From: Lachnospiraceae bacterium | GTDB taxonomy: Bacteria; Bacillota; Clostridia; Lachnospirales; Lachnospiraceae | DNA: 64,000 nt | NCBI GenBank assembly: GCA_022797535.1 | Contig: JAAWKU010000001.1 | Location: 62,001-126,000 of the forward strand | Direction: 5' to 3' | Shown here: positions 18,980 through 28,488 of the stretch, piece after piece | Numbering within the stretch: the stretch's first letter is position 1 | Layout: every line of letters begins with the position of its first letter | Notes under the pieces: generated by a model | Database searches by the model: none | What the model was told of the DNA's origin: nothing | Seen by the model: only the letters and a program-made list of their open reading frames with translations | Program-made: the position numbers and the translations under genes

Positions 18980-20767
18980 CTACTGCTGTGCCTCCTGCTC
19001 TTCCTGCACCTTGCCTCTCTGCTCAATCTCCACATCAAGAATCTCTATCAGCCCGTCCATTTCTCTTACTTTGTCATCCATGCCCAGCTCTCTGTATATA
19101 TTTTTGGCAAACAGATACAGCTTCTTTGCTTCCATATAGTTTCCTGATGCAGTCTGTGCATTACCGGCAGTTACATAATCCTCCGCCTGATGCTCTTTCT
19201 TCTTATTATCCTCTGCTTTCTGCGTACTGGCATCCAACTTGGACTGAAGCAATTCTGCATGCGCATTGTCTCCCAACTCCTGATATTTTTCTATTGCCAT
19301 TGCATAATAGACATTGGCGCTCCCATAGTCGCCCTCTGCAAAAGCCTTGTCACCTTCTGCCGCTAACCGCGCTGCGCTGACTGTCGCAGTAGCTGTCTCT
19401 GCAGCCTGCTGGTTCATAGCTTCCTCTGCCTCCTGACGGCTGGCATACAGCTCCTTCAGGGCGTCCATGGATTCGTTTCTGCCTTCCTCAAAGTATACAC
19501 TTGTGGCAAGCTGCTTTGCCTGCAGATATTTTTCCTCCGCCCTGTCATAATCTCCCTGTTCCATCAGAGCATCACCCAGTTGGATATAATCATACACAGA
19601 CAGATAGCTCACAATGCTTTCAAGCCTTTGGTCTATATACTCATCAGCTACATGGTCTGCATAGCGGGAGCGCTCTTTTGCCGTCGCATATCCTGCCTGC
19701 GCATCCTCATATTTTCCGTCCGCATAGTCACTGTCCGCACTGTTCATCGCTTCAATCAATTTCAGATAATCTGATATTTCCTGTATGTATTTCTTATCCC
19801 TCAGCTTTTCAGCAACAGCCAGAGCTTCCTCTGCCTCCTCCTGCGCCCTGACAAAATTATTATCCTGAATGTATTCTATAGCATCGGAATATTTCCTGCT
19901 CATATCTTCCACAAGCTGCTGATACAGTATCCGCACTATCCATATGGCAATGACTGCCACTAAAAGGACAGCTGCCGCCACAAGACAGATTATCAAAATC
20001 TTTTTCCTTTTCTTCTTCCTATCAGGGTCTGAAAATACTTTATCTATGAAGACAGCAAAAAAAGTATAGTTTTCCAGAGTTCCGGGCTGTTTTGACAGCA
20101 GCAGATCCTCTATATCATTCAGGCTTTCCTTGGGCTCGTCCTTTGCCTCCGAAAATACGTCGTCCAGTTCTCCGCTATCCAGATTCTCCCAAATTCCTCT
20201 TGTATATAATGTCAATATGTCCCCGTTTTCCAGCTTTATTTTACCGGAAACAGTCGGGGAAAAACCTTTTCCCTGCCCCACATAGGCATACAGATTATTC
20301 CGCTCCTCATGTTTGGATAATACATCCTCCGGCAGTTTTTCTTCCCTGCCAATATCGTTACTCAGAGACATGTCGCTGCTCTGTTCTTTGACCCTTCCAT
20401 TCCGATACAGGCGTAATCTCGTATTGCCGGCATACGCATAACGCAGCTTTTCGTAATCTGTCACTACCACTGTAACAGAGGCTTTTAAGCGCTCTTTGCT
20501 GTCAGCTTTACAGAGTTCCTGATCCGCTGCCTTTATATAAGACAAAAGTGCACTTTTTTTCATGGAAGGATGTTCCTGAAAAGCCAGCAACACCGTCTCA
20601 ATGGCAATCCTTGCACTCTGGGCATCCGCCAGATCATTTAAGCCGTCTGCCACCACATAGCAGGCATATTCCTCCAATTCAACGAAGGCAAAATAATCGT
20701 TATTCTCCAGTTCGGAACCGGCCTCAGATATGAAAGCAGATTGAAATGTGCTGTTTTGTTTCCTCAT
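18980..20767 (-). CDS. Membrane protein with N-terminal PP2C-like domain, TM helix and C-terminal TPR-like repeats
   Basis: YVVADGLNDLADAQSARIAIETVLLAF and LRYAYAGNTRLRLYRNGRV (PP2C-like); RKKRKKILIICLVAAAVLLVAVIAIWIV TM; repeats such as EGDYGSANVYYAMAIEKYQELGD and SGNYMEAKKLYLFAKNIYRELG. Confidence 0.75.
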   Translation of the reverse strand: MRKQNSTFQSAFISEAGSELENNDYFAFVELEEYACYVVADGLNDLADAQSARIAIETVLLAFQEHPSMKKSALLSYIKAADQELCKADSKERLKASVTVVVTDYEKLRYAYAGNTRLRLYRNGRVKEQSSDMSLSNDIGREEKLPEDVLSKHEERNNLYAYVGQGKGFSPTVSGKIKLENGDILTLYTRGIWENLDSGELDDVFSEAKDEPKESLNDIEDLLLSKQPGTLENYTFFAVFIDKVFSDPDRKKKRKKILIICLVAAAVLLVAVIAIWIVRILYQQLVEDMSRKYSDAIEYIQDNNFVRAQEEAEEALAVAEKLRDKKYIQEISDYLKLIEAMNSADSDYADGKYEDAQAGYATAKERSRYADHVADEYIDQRLESIVSYLSVYDYIQLGDALMEQGDYDRAEEKYLQAKQLATSVYFEEGRNESMDALKELYASRQEAEEAMNQQAAETATATVSAARLAAEGDKAFAEGDYGSANVYYAMAIEKYQELGDNAHAELLQSKLDASTQKAEDNKKKEHQAEDYVTAGNAQTASGNYMEAKKLYLFAKNIYRELGMDDKVREMDGLIEILDVEIEQRGKVQEEQEAQQ

Positions 20768-20794
20768 ATTTAAAAGCCTCCTAAATAACTGACT

Positions 20795-21667
20795 TTACCC
20801 TTTTACTTTCAATACCACCACAGTCGCATTATCCTTATTTTCCGCCTCACTCCGATTAACCAGCTCCACAAGGGCGTATGCTTTCTCCTGGCAGGTTCCA
20901 TCCTGCTCCAGACAATCCTCAATGTCCTTCCATCGCACCTCTTCATACAGCCCATCCGACATAAGGAGAATGTATTCCCCTCCCTTTAACGTAATCGGTG
21001 TATCAAAAAATTCAATATCCTGAAAACCGTCCTGCCCCACGAAATTGTATAAGCGATGCTGCTCCAGCAAATCGGCTGCCTCCTGACGGCTTAGCTTCCC
21101 TTCAGAATATTGCTTTCTTGCCAGCATGTCTATCGTATGCCCGACTGTGACAGGCACTAATTCCTTATTCCTATAAACGGCAATTTTTACGTTTCCCACT
21201 GTTGCATAGTACAGCCTGCTGTCTTTTATCATAACTGCGGCAACACAGGCCTGACCCTGTCCATCCTCCAACAGCTTAAGGATTTCCCGGTTTGCGCCCT
21301 GAAATGCCTTGCGGAGATAATACTGTGGATTATAAAAAGCGTTTTTATCCGAAAATATCTCCTTAAATACCTCCACAGCGGCACGGCTTGCTATCTTTCC
21401 GCCTGACTGTTTTCCCTTGCCATCCGCCAGTACCGCCATAATGCCCTCTGCTGATTCAAATATAGCATATTCATCTTCCTGAATCTCTCTTGTGCCAATG
21501 GTTTTACTTGCACCGCTGTCAAAACTGCACTTTCTGACAAAAGGGGATCTTCTCGCCATGCAGATCCGCAAAACCAGTAGCACAACGCAGACACTGCCAA
21601 GGATGACCGCCATATACTCTGGGACAGTCATAATGCCCCTCCCACCGGAGACGGATTGTCTTCCCAC
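20795..21667 (-). CDS. PP2C-family serine/threonine phosphatase with N-terminal TM
   Basis: TIGTREIQEDEY, IMAVLADGKGKQSGGKIAS, YATVGNVKIAVYR, YILLMSDGLYEE, DNATVVVLKV. Confidence 0.85.
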   Translation of the reverse strand: MGRQSVSGGRGIMTVPEYMAVILGSVCVVLLVLRICMARRSPFVRKCSFDSGASKTIGTREIQEDEYAIFESAEGIMAVLADGKGKQSGGKIASRAAVEVFKEIFSDKNAFYNPQYYLRKAFQGANREILKLLEDGQGQACVAAVMIKDSRLYYATVGNVKIAVYRNKELVPVTVGHTIDMLARKQYSEGKLSRQEAADLLEQHRLYNFVGQDGFQDIEFFDTPITLKGGEYILLMSDGLYEEVRWKDIEDCLEQDGTCQEKAYALVELVNRSEAENKDNATVVVLKVKG

Positions 21668-22155
21668 ATGAAATTCTCCCCGCAGAAGGGCACAAACACA
21701 AACTTGCTGTCCCCCATCTCTATGACGTCATAGGAATTCAGAACCGTGGGTGTATAAACCGCTGCATCATTATGATACACAATCCCGTTGCTGTCTCCGG
21801 GAAGCAGCACAGTCTCTTTCTTCTTAGGATCAAACACAATCACGCCATGGTTTCTTCTGGCTATCTTATTATCACCCAGTATCTGGATATCCATATCATC
21901 AGCACGTCCTACAAAATTTTTTCCTGACTTAACTTCATAGCCCTTTCCCTGTCTCGCTCCTGATATACAGACGATCCACCCGCACACGGGAGAAACAGTC
22001 TGGGAAAGCAACAGATTTTCCAGACTATCATCGTCCTTTGCCCCTGTCTCCTGCTTTTCCTTAGTTGCAGTTTCTATATTGCAATAAGGGCATATCGTTC
22101 CATATCTCCTCGCAGAAAATAAGTGGCCGTTTTGACACCGAATCAGATTGCTCAT
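21628..22155 (-). CDS. FHA-domain protein with N-terminal zinc ribbon
   Basis: IRCQNGHLFSARRYGTICPYC; KNFVGRADDMDIQILGDNKIARRNHGVIVFDPKKKETVLLPGDSNGIVYHND. Confidence 0.8.
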   Translation of the reverse strand: MSNLIRCQNGHLFSARRYGTICPYCNIETATKEKQETGAKDDDSLENLLLSQTVSPVCGWIVCISGARQGKGYEVKSGKNFVGRADDMDIQILGDNKIARRNHGVIVFDPKKKETVLLPGDSNGIVYHNDAAVYTPTVLNSYDVIEMGDSKFVFVPFCGENFMWEDNPSPVGGAL

Positions 22156-22211
22156 GTTTTACACGCTCCTCTACTTTTTATTTTCCTATCGCCTAAGCTG
22201 CCTCCTCATTA

Positions 22212-22799
22212 TCAACGGAGCAGCAGACGGTTCAATCCAACATATAAAACATCCCCACATTCCAGCTTGCAAGGCGTGTCGGCAGAAAGCTGATAGATTT
22301 TCCCATCCATGGCTTTCTTTACCTTGATTCCGTTTTTGCTCCCCAGATCCTCCACATACCAGCTCCCTGAGGAATAATTCATAACCGCATGCTCTATGTC
22401 CACCATACTTGCATAGGGGCTGTTATTCAAGTCAATATCTACCTGATTTTCCCTAATGTCACGCCCGATTACAACGGCGGTCTTTCCATAAATATCCCAA
22501 ATGCATAGTTCTGTCTCTTCTTCGCTGAGCAGGACAATCTCTGTTGCCAGCGCCTTCCTTGTGGATTCTTTTTCCCAGCCCGCAATCTCCTTTTTATAGT
22601 CCGGTCTGTCGTCCTTAATTGCCATGACAAGAAAAATGACAGCCAGAATTCCGGACAGGCATATTAGTGGTATATGCTGCCTGATATGCTGCGGATAAAC
22701 ACATGCTATCAGGAGCAGCGACATACTCACCAGCACAATTGCCCAGTCAATAGCACGTTTTCTGTTCATGCTAAACCTCTCTTCCAACACAGTTTTCAC
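22212..22799 (-). CDS. Membrane FHA-domain protein (start probably the internal MNRKRAIDW at about 22769)
   Basis: Two TM segments, then TAVVIGRDIRENQVDIDLNNSPYASMVDIEHAVMNYSSGSWYVEDLGSKNGIKV. Confidence 0.8.
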   Translation of the reverse strand: MKTVLEERFSMNRKRAIDWAIVLVSMSLLLIACVYPQHIRQHIPLICLSGILAVIFLVMAIKDDRPDYKKEIAGWEKESTRKALATEIVLLSEEETELCIWDIYGKTAVVIGRDIRENQVDIDLNNSPYASMVDIEHAVMNYSSGSWYVEDLGSKNGIKVKKAMDGKIYQLSADTPCKLECGDVLYVGLNRLLLR

Positions 22800-22823
22800 C
22801 TTTCCGCCGTGTCCATTACTTTT

Positions 22824-23092
22824 CTATTTGGGTATTCCCATATATTTTTCAAACATCTCCGTCATATCGATCGGATTTGCCTTTGTTTTCCTTTCTTTAT
22901 GTATCTCTTATTTTGATCCGACCTTTCCTGGCTGGAATCCGAAAAATGTGGCGAACTGCCTTTCCATATCGCCAAAGTTAATCTCTGACGTTCCTTGATA
23001 TATGGATTCACTTTTTCCGGCATTTTTCTGAAACTCTCTTCCGCTTCTGTTGCGTTCTGTGTAACGCCTGACACGCTGTATAAGTTATCCAT
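22824..23092 (-). pseudogene. Small frame-interrupted ORF after the tube genes (possible programmed -1 frameshift or indel)
   Basis: Frame 0 MDNLYSVSGVTQNATEAEESFRKMPEK...; the -1 frame continues SESIYQGTSEINFGDMERQFATFFGFQPGKVGSK* (stop 22908-22910), then in the same frame ...PIDMTEMFEKYMGIPK* (stop 22824-22826). Confidence 0.45.
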
Positions 23093-23163
23093 CTGCCTGT
23101 ACCCTATCCTTTTAAAGAAAGCGGGCGCACCCGATTACTGCCGAGCACGCCCATTGTCCCTCT

Positions 23164-23598
23164 CTAAGCGGCCGGATATCCACCTTCCACCGTTATCATA
23201 TTCAGTTTATCCTTTTTCTGCTTGATCACCAGCGTAAAAGTGCCGGTACCCTCTACATCGCCAAAATTTTCCTTGTAATCCACAACGAAAGCATTAGGGA
23301 AATAATACTTACGTACCATAATCCCTGCTGCAACATGCTCTACTGTCACTTTTTTGTAGCAGTCAGCCTTTTCTGCCGGAACTGCAGACCATAACGCCAG
23401 CTTTCTTGTGCTGTCAAAAGGATCTCCATCCACAGCCGTCAGGATTCTCCCCTTAATCACCAGAGTGCTCCCCACGTCCTTTGTCCGGGCGTTGGAATCC
23501 AGCGGAATATCTGTGGTAAAGCTTACACCTCTCACACATTCCTTCGCAATCTCAAAACTCTCCATACCTTCTACCATTACTCTGTATGACATACCCAT
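23164..23598 (-). CDS. Hcp-like tube protein 2
   Basis: VEGMESFEIAKECVRGVSFTTDIPLDSNARTKDVGSTLVIKG...SAVPAEKADCYKKVTVEHVAAGIMVRKYYFPNAFVVDYKE...GTFTLVIKQKKDK. Confidence 0.65.
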   Translation of the reverse strand: MGMSYRVMVEGMESFEIAKECVRGVSFTTDIPLDSNARTKDVGSTLVIKGRILTAVDGDPFDSTRKLALWSAVPAEKADCYKKVTVEHVAAGIMVRKYYFPNAFVVDYKENFGDVEGTGTFTLVIKQKKDKLNMITVEGGYPAA

Positions 23599-23610
23599 AG
23601 CCTCCTTTCC

Positions 23611-24063
23611 TTATTCCCCGCCGAAGCCGCCCTCGACCTTGACAGAACTGTTCTCATCTTTCTTCTGCTTCATGTGAATATAGAACGTCCCCACACCGGT
23701 CTCATCGTCCTCTTCCTCGGTATACTCCATTACAAATGCATCCGGCAATATGAACTGGCGTACTACCTGTCCTGCCGACACCACGCTGATCTCTGCGTTT
23801 CGATAGCAGTCCGCCTTTTCCGACGGCACCTGCGCCCATTGTGCAAGCCCAAGGGTCGGGTCACTTCCTTCTCCTCCCAACTTGTACAACATTTTCCCCC
23901 ATACCTTGACAGAAAGACTGTAATCCGTAGCCCTCGCATTGGAATCCAATGCCGACTTTGAATCAAAATCCACCTTAATAATACTTCTCTCGTCAAAGTT
24001 GATTGGTTCTGATCCGCCTGTGATTTTCATTCTGAAACCCATACAGTTACCTCCTTTTTGCAC
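23611..24063 (-). CDS. Hcp-like tube protein 1 (paralogue of the next gene)
   Basis: KSALDSNARATDYSLSVKVWGK...AQVPSEKADCYRNAEISVVSAGQVVRQFILPDAFVMEYTEE...GTFYIHMKQKKDE; collinear with the 144 aa protein. Confidence 0.65.
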   Translation of the reverse strand: MQKGGNCMGFRMKITGGSEPINFDERSIIKVDFDSKSALDSNARATDYSLSVKVWGKMLYKLGGEGSDPTLGLAQWAQVPSEKADCYRNAEISVVSAGQVVRQFILPDAFVMEYTEEEDDETGVGTFYIHMKQKKDENSSVKVEGGFGGE

Positions 24064-24091
24064 TGTTTTGATATAAAATATTCCTACAGAG

Positions 24092-26311
24092 TTACTCTCT
24101 GTTGGCGGCGCTTAAACGGTTGATCTCCACTTCCAGATTCTTTATGTTTCCATTGAACGTGATGTTCAGCGTACAATATCCGCTCTCATTATCAATGGTA
24201 TGTTCTATGTCATCACCCTTGCCCAGAATGGCATTGATACATTCCCTCTTGGCAAGCCAATCGCTCTTCTGGCTCCGAGGATTGTTAGAAAAGAAATACG
24301 CAATCGCATCTTCCTTGAAGTCCCCTGTCGCATGACGCAAAATGCGCTCGATATACGTAGTTACCTGTGTCTTATAGATGGGTTCAAACGTATATCCATC
24401 CGACATCAGGTTTCTGCTCTTATAAACCATGATATTCGTGATATTATTTCCCTTATAAGATGCATTCTCGGAAGAAAATACAAACCCAAAATTCTTACGG
24501 TTAATATCTGCCTTTATTGAATTGGTAAAGCCCGTAATTTCCTTTGACATTGTGGTACGGACAGAAAGAGAATGATTATCTGCCTCTATGTCAAAGCGGA
24601 CGCCCGGCAGTTCCATGTCCACGCCGGATTTACCGAAACGGTCTTTCAGGTACTCAGGGCATTGATAGGCTGCCACAATGCCTGCTGCCACATATGCGGC
24701 GCCAATATAGACACCATCGATCCAAAGCTTCATGATGTCCTCTTTCGCTTTGGACAGCTCAACCACATCATTCTCATTAATTACCATACGGCTGTCCAGA
24801 ATAACGCCGGACTTTTCCTTTGGAATGATGGTAAAGTTCGGAAGGCACGGAATTGCATATTCGCTGAATGCCTTCCCCATCAGCGGCGTACACCGCTCCT
24901 CATACTTCTCAATCCCCTCGGTTGCCAGTGTATTGAATGTCGTAGTATCGCCCGTTTCATAACTGAAGAAGCACTGTACTCCATAGTCCTTAAACACGTC
25001 CAACAGCCTGACAAGAGATTCCACACTGTTTACATCCGATTTCACTACCGTGCTGTTCCCCTTAAATCGTTCTCTTGCCGTTTTCAACTTACTGTACTGA
25101 TCCAATGATATAGACGGTACAATGGAATACCAGACCGTATTGCCAAACTCATTCTTTGCATTGACTGTGTTCAGATATGTAATAAGTCTGGAGATATTAC
25201 TGGATTTTGCCAGCATCTCATTGGAGATATTGGTAATGACCAGAGACGGGCGCATCCCTTTCAGTTTCTTGGGATACTGCTCGAAAAAGCACCAGATACC
25301 CAGCAGTTTTTCCACCAGAGGCTTTACTGTTTTGATAAATGCATCCTTTGATTCCTTGTAAAATTCCAGATAGGAATTGTAATTGACAACTTCCTTTTCC
25401 TTATCAATCCTGCTTTCCATAGTAGAAGAAAGCGGACAGAATGTCCGGGCCACCAGTGCCCCCACATAATCATTATTTTCCCCATTGAGTGATTCGTAAT
25501 CTTCTTTCAGCGCCTTGATCAAACCGGTATTGGCATTATCGTCCACAGCAACCAGTGCGGTGCTTTCTACTTTGGGTGCTTCCAGAATACGCAGTTCTCC
25601 ACCCTTACCCATGCTCAGGACACCGAGGGCAAGAGGGGAATCCTCCTGTTTCTCCCTGCTGTCGGTCAGCAGCAGCCGTGTCTTGATATCCTCAATCGCC
25701 AGCGGCAGCATAGCCATGACGTTATTATAGTTGGCACTGGCCTCCTCAAACATAACATTCAGCTTGTCAGCCAAATCCAGCTTTTGGGGCGCTCCATCCT
25801 CCAGCTGCGCATATTGCGCATATGTATACTGAAGCTCCTTGCGGTTCTGCCGAATCTCCTCCATAACCTTTTTAGGTGAGATCATATCCGTCAGCTTTTC
25901 AAATTTAAAATCTGCATTGATCGTCCCCTCCGTGCGCTTCGCATCCACCATGGACATCAGCATACCCAGATACTCATTCTTTCTGTTGAGCGGTATCTCC
26001 GTCAGCATACTCTCCGATATGCACTCAGGCTTTTTCAAGGTGTATGCCACTTTCTGGGTAATAGCGTCATAATAGCTATATACCGTTGGGGCAAACTTCT
26101 CCAGCATCTCATCAAAGCTTCGCACCAAAAGCTGCTCATGGATTTCTTTAATCTTGTCATCTGAAAGGCTTTCCAGTCCCCTGACATCCCCTACAAGCGT
26201 CAAAAAATCCGACTTTTCGGGGTTTATCTCCTCCATAAGCATGGTCCTGTTTGTCTGCCTGATTACGTCTCCCATCAGCAATCCTCCTCTTTTAGATGTT
26301 CTCCCGCTCAC
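24092..26311 (-). CDS. Putative contractile sheath protein (TssC-like, oversized)
   Basis: 739 aa soluble protein directly upstream of tube genes; VYIGAAYVAAGIVAAYQCPEYLKDRFG recalls TssC; C-terminal beta-type segment YCTLNITFNGNIKNLEVEINRLS. No motif is decisive. Confidence 0.5.
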   Translation of the reverse strand: MSGRTSKRGGLLMGDVIRQTNRTMLMEEINPEKSDFLTLVGDVRGLESLSDDKIKEIHEQLLVRSFDEMLEKFAPTVYSYYDAITQKVAYTLKKPECISESMLTEIPLNRKNEYLGMLMSMVDAKRTEGTINADFKFEKLTDMISPKKVMEEIRQNRKELQYTYAQYAQLEDGAPQKLDLADKLNVMFEEASANYNNVMAMLPLAIEDIKTRLLLTDSREKQEDSPLALGVLSMGKGGELRILEAPKVESTALVAVDDNANTGLIKALKEDYESLNGENNDYVGALVARTFCPLSSTMESRIDKEKEVVNYNSYLEFYKESKDAFIKTVKPLVEKLLGIWCFFEQYPKKLKGMRPSLVITNISNEMLAKSSNISRLITYLNTVNAKNEFGNTVWYSIVPSISLDQYSKLKTARERFKGNSTVVKSDVNSVESLVRLLDVFKDYGVQCFFSYETGDTTTFNTLATEGIEKYEERCTPLMGKAFSEYAIPCLPNFTIIPKEKSGVILDSRMVINENDVVELSKAKEDIMKLWIDGVYIGAAYVAAGIVAAYQCPEYLKDRFGKSGVDMELPGVRFDIEADNHSLSVRTTMSKEITGFTNSIKADINRKNFGFVFSSENASYKGNNITNIMVYKSRNLMSDGYTFEPIYKTQVTTYIERILRHATGDFKEDAIAYFFSNNPRSQKSDWLAKRECINAILGKGDDIEHTIDNESGYCTLNITFNGNIKNLEVEINRLSAANRE

Positions 26312-28247
26312 TTGGCATTAATCTCTTATAGTGGATTTCCACTTCCGTGATGCCGTCCTCAAAAATTACTGTCAGCTTTCCGTTATAATATACCGGATAT
26401 CCTACCCCTTTTTTCAGTATCTCCGTTCCCCTGAGCACAGTGCATTTTTCCGACTGATCCATGGCAATCAGCGTTTTATCTGGTCCGGCACAAAAAATAA
26501 TATTTTCTGCTCCTATTTTCCCGAACTTGATTTCACAGGATTCCAGTATTTGACTCAAAGGAATTCTCACTGCCTGCCGTCCAAACAAACAATATGTCTG
26601 CGGCGGAACATCATCTCCCGTCTGAGTCTGCAGCACATACATATTCAATTTTCCGGTAAGTGCACAGCCTTTGATTTCTTCCTTCTTCACTACATTTCCC
26701 GATGTCTGCGGCTGTGCAACATAAATCTTCGTTTTTCGTTCCTTTTTTATTACCAACACAAAAAGAACCGTTAATGCAAAAGCCAATACACCCAAAATAA
26801 TCCATAATGGGCGATAATCCAATTTTTGCTCTACTTCTGGCTGTGGGTATTCCGGCAGAGTAAAAGTTATGGTAACCGGCTGCTGTATCTCATAATGCTC
26901 CGGCAGACTGCTGACATCCAACTCCACCACTGCTTCCTGCAAATCCTGTATCTGCATGGAATATAGGATGCTTCCATTATGGATATTCCCTATTGCTGGA
27001 ATCCCATTTACTGTGAAAGGCATTTCCAAGCCCTCGTAATATCCGTTATCCCAAAGATTACCCCCCTGCCCCTTTAATCTGATTTCTACATCTGCGAAAG
27101 GTATGTATTCGGGCAACGTCTCTCCTGTTTCCTGTTGGCCTGTGCCATTCTCCATTTCCCTTCGGTAAGTGACCTGTGTTTCTATTTCTGCTTTATACCC
27201 AATCTGCATGAATGCTTTTACATCAGAAACATCTGCAGGATCATAACTTATTTCGACAGTCTGCCCAATGATCTTTCCAGCATCTATAACTGCAATATTT
27301 TGTCCCGTATGCACCGTGGTGGTTTCCGCATTGCACTCCACGAATATGTCGGGCATTTCCTGTTCTGTCAGCAAGAGAATTTTGACATATTCCGCTCCCG
27401 GTGCAGGTAAATTTATACTTACCTTACCGTCGGATTCCTCCGGGACATCTAATACCTTTCCCGGAAAACTAAAGCGCTCATACAGGATACGGTTCATAAT
27501 CTCTGACACACTTCCCGACTGACCTTCCCAATAAATAGCGCCATCCGTCATCTCTGCGCCGTCAAAAATGTGAATCTCTGATTCATTCCATTCGCTGCCG
27601 ATTGCAACAATGTATATTTTTATGCCTCTCTCTTTTGCTTCTTGAACAGCTTCCTCATATTGAATCCGGGAAAAATCCTTTTCCTGACTGGTTGGCATGT
27701 CAATTTCCCCGTCTGTCAGCATGACTACATAACGGTTGACGTCCCTCCTGACCGAAAACATTCCTATTGCCTGCTGCAATGCCTCGCCAGCATTTGTATA
27801 TCCTGAGTATACGATTTCTTCCAATGCTTCCTCCCATTGTGTAGTACCTTCTCCAAAAGGAAGCATGGTTTGTATTCCCGTATTATAAGCAACGAGCCCC
27901 GCCTTATAATTTTCGGGAAGGCTATAGACTGCCTGCCTGACCGCAGTAACGGCCAGCCTGTCCTTATCCTGTTTATTCATGGAAACACTGGTGTCCAAAA
28001 GGAATACCACTTCACCATCATGTAAATCAAATTGCTTTCTATCTGAGGCAAGGCAGGGGCATACGCAGCATAATACAAAAACAAATATAGTAGTTAAAGC
28101 TGTAAACACTCTGCATACTTTTCCTTTTCCCATATCACTTTGCCCCTGTACTGTTTTGGTAAATCTGGCTCTGCATCTTTGATATATTTTGTGGAAAACA
28201 GAGAAAATTTCCTGCCCGTTTTCCCTGCAAAAAAGCAGTGGTATCAT
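26292..28247 (-). CDS. Secreted/membrane vWA-domain protein (start likely the internal MGKGKVCRVF at 28133)
   Basis: Signal peptide, MIDAS motif VVFLLDTSVSMNKQDKDRLAV, VVMLTDGEIDMPTS, TM near 500 (WIILGVLAFALTVLFVLVI), cytoplasmic tail. Confidence 0.8.
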   Translation of the reverse strand: MIPLLFCRENGQEIFSVFHKIYQRCRARFTKTVQGQSDMGKGKVCRVFTALTTIFVFVLCCVCPCLASDRKQFDLHDGEVVFLLDTSVSMNKQDKDRLAVTAVRQAVYSLPENYKAGLVAYNTGIQTMLPFGEGTTQWEEALEEIVYSGYTNAGEALQQAIGMFSVRRDVNRYVVMLTDGEIDMPTSQEKDFSRIQYEEAVQEAKERGIKIYIVAIGSEWNESEIHIFDGAEMTDGAIYWEGQSGSVSEIMNRILYERFSFPGKVLDVPEESDGKVSINLPAPGAEYVKILLLTEQEMPDIFVECNAETTTVHTGQNIAVIDAGKIIGQTVEISYDPADVSDVKAFMQIGYKAEIETQVTYRREMENGTGQQETGETLPEYIPFADVEIRLKGQGGNLWDNGYYEGLEMPFTVNGIPAIGNIHNGSILYSMQIQDLQEAVVELDVSSLPEHYEIQQPVTITFTLPEYPQPEVEQKLDYRPLWIILGVLAFALTVLFVLVIKKERKTKIYVAQPQTSGNVVKKEEIKGCALTGKLNMYVLQTQTGDDVPPQTYCLFGRQAVRIPLSQILESCEIKFGKIGAENIIFCAGPDKTLIAMDQSEKCTVLRGTEILKKGVGYPVYYNGKLTVIFEDGITEVEIHYKRLMPSERENI

Positions 28248-28488
28248 GCATCTGCCTGATCCTCCAGAGCTGCACAGGCACCGTCAGGGATGCGTCACAC
28301 TTATATTTACAGACTTTGTAGATATTAGGTGTCCAGATTTTAGAATACGGTTACCGCCACACTTTGGGATCAACAGCGCCAAATAGTTAACATGACAATG
28401 TCTATTTTATATTGTGATTAATCATTGCATTTTGCGTCTATTGTTCCCCGACATTCCTTTGATTTAATTCCAGTGTATGTTCCATATT

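Noticed and set aside
5012-28247. Ordinary prophage or R-type bacteriocin (diffocin-like) tail cluster
   Set aside because: No tape measure, holin/endolysin lysis cassette, tail fibre, portal or terminase was recognised; FHA/PP2C/vWA/Hsp70 content and DUF4280 effector fit a T6SS/CIS-like system better.
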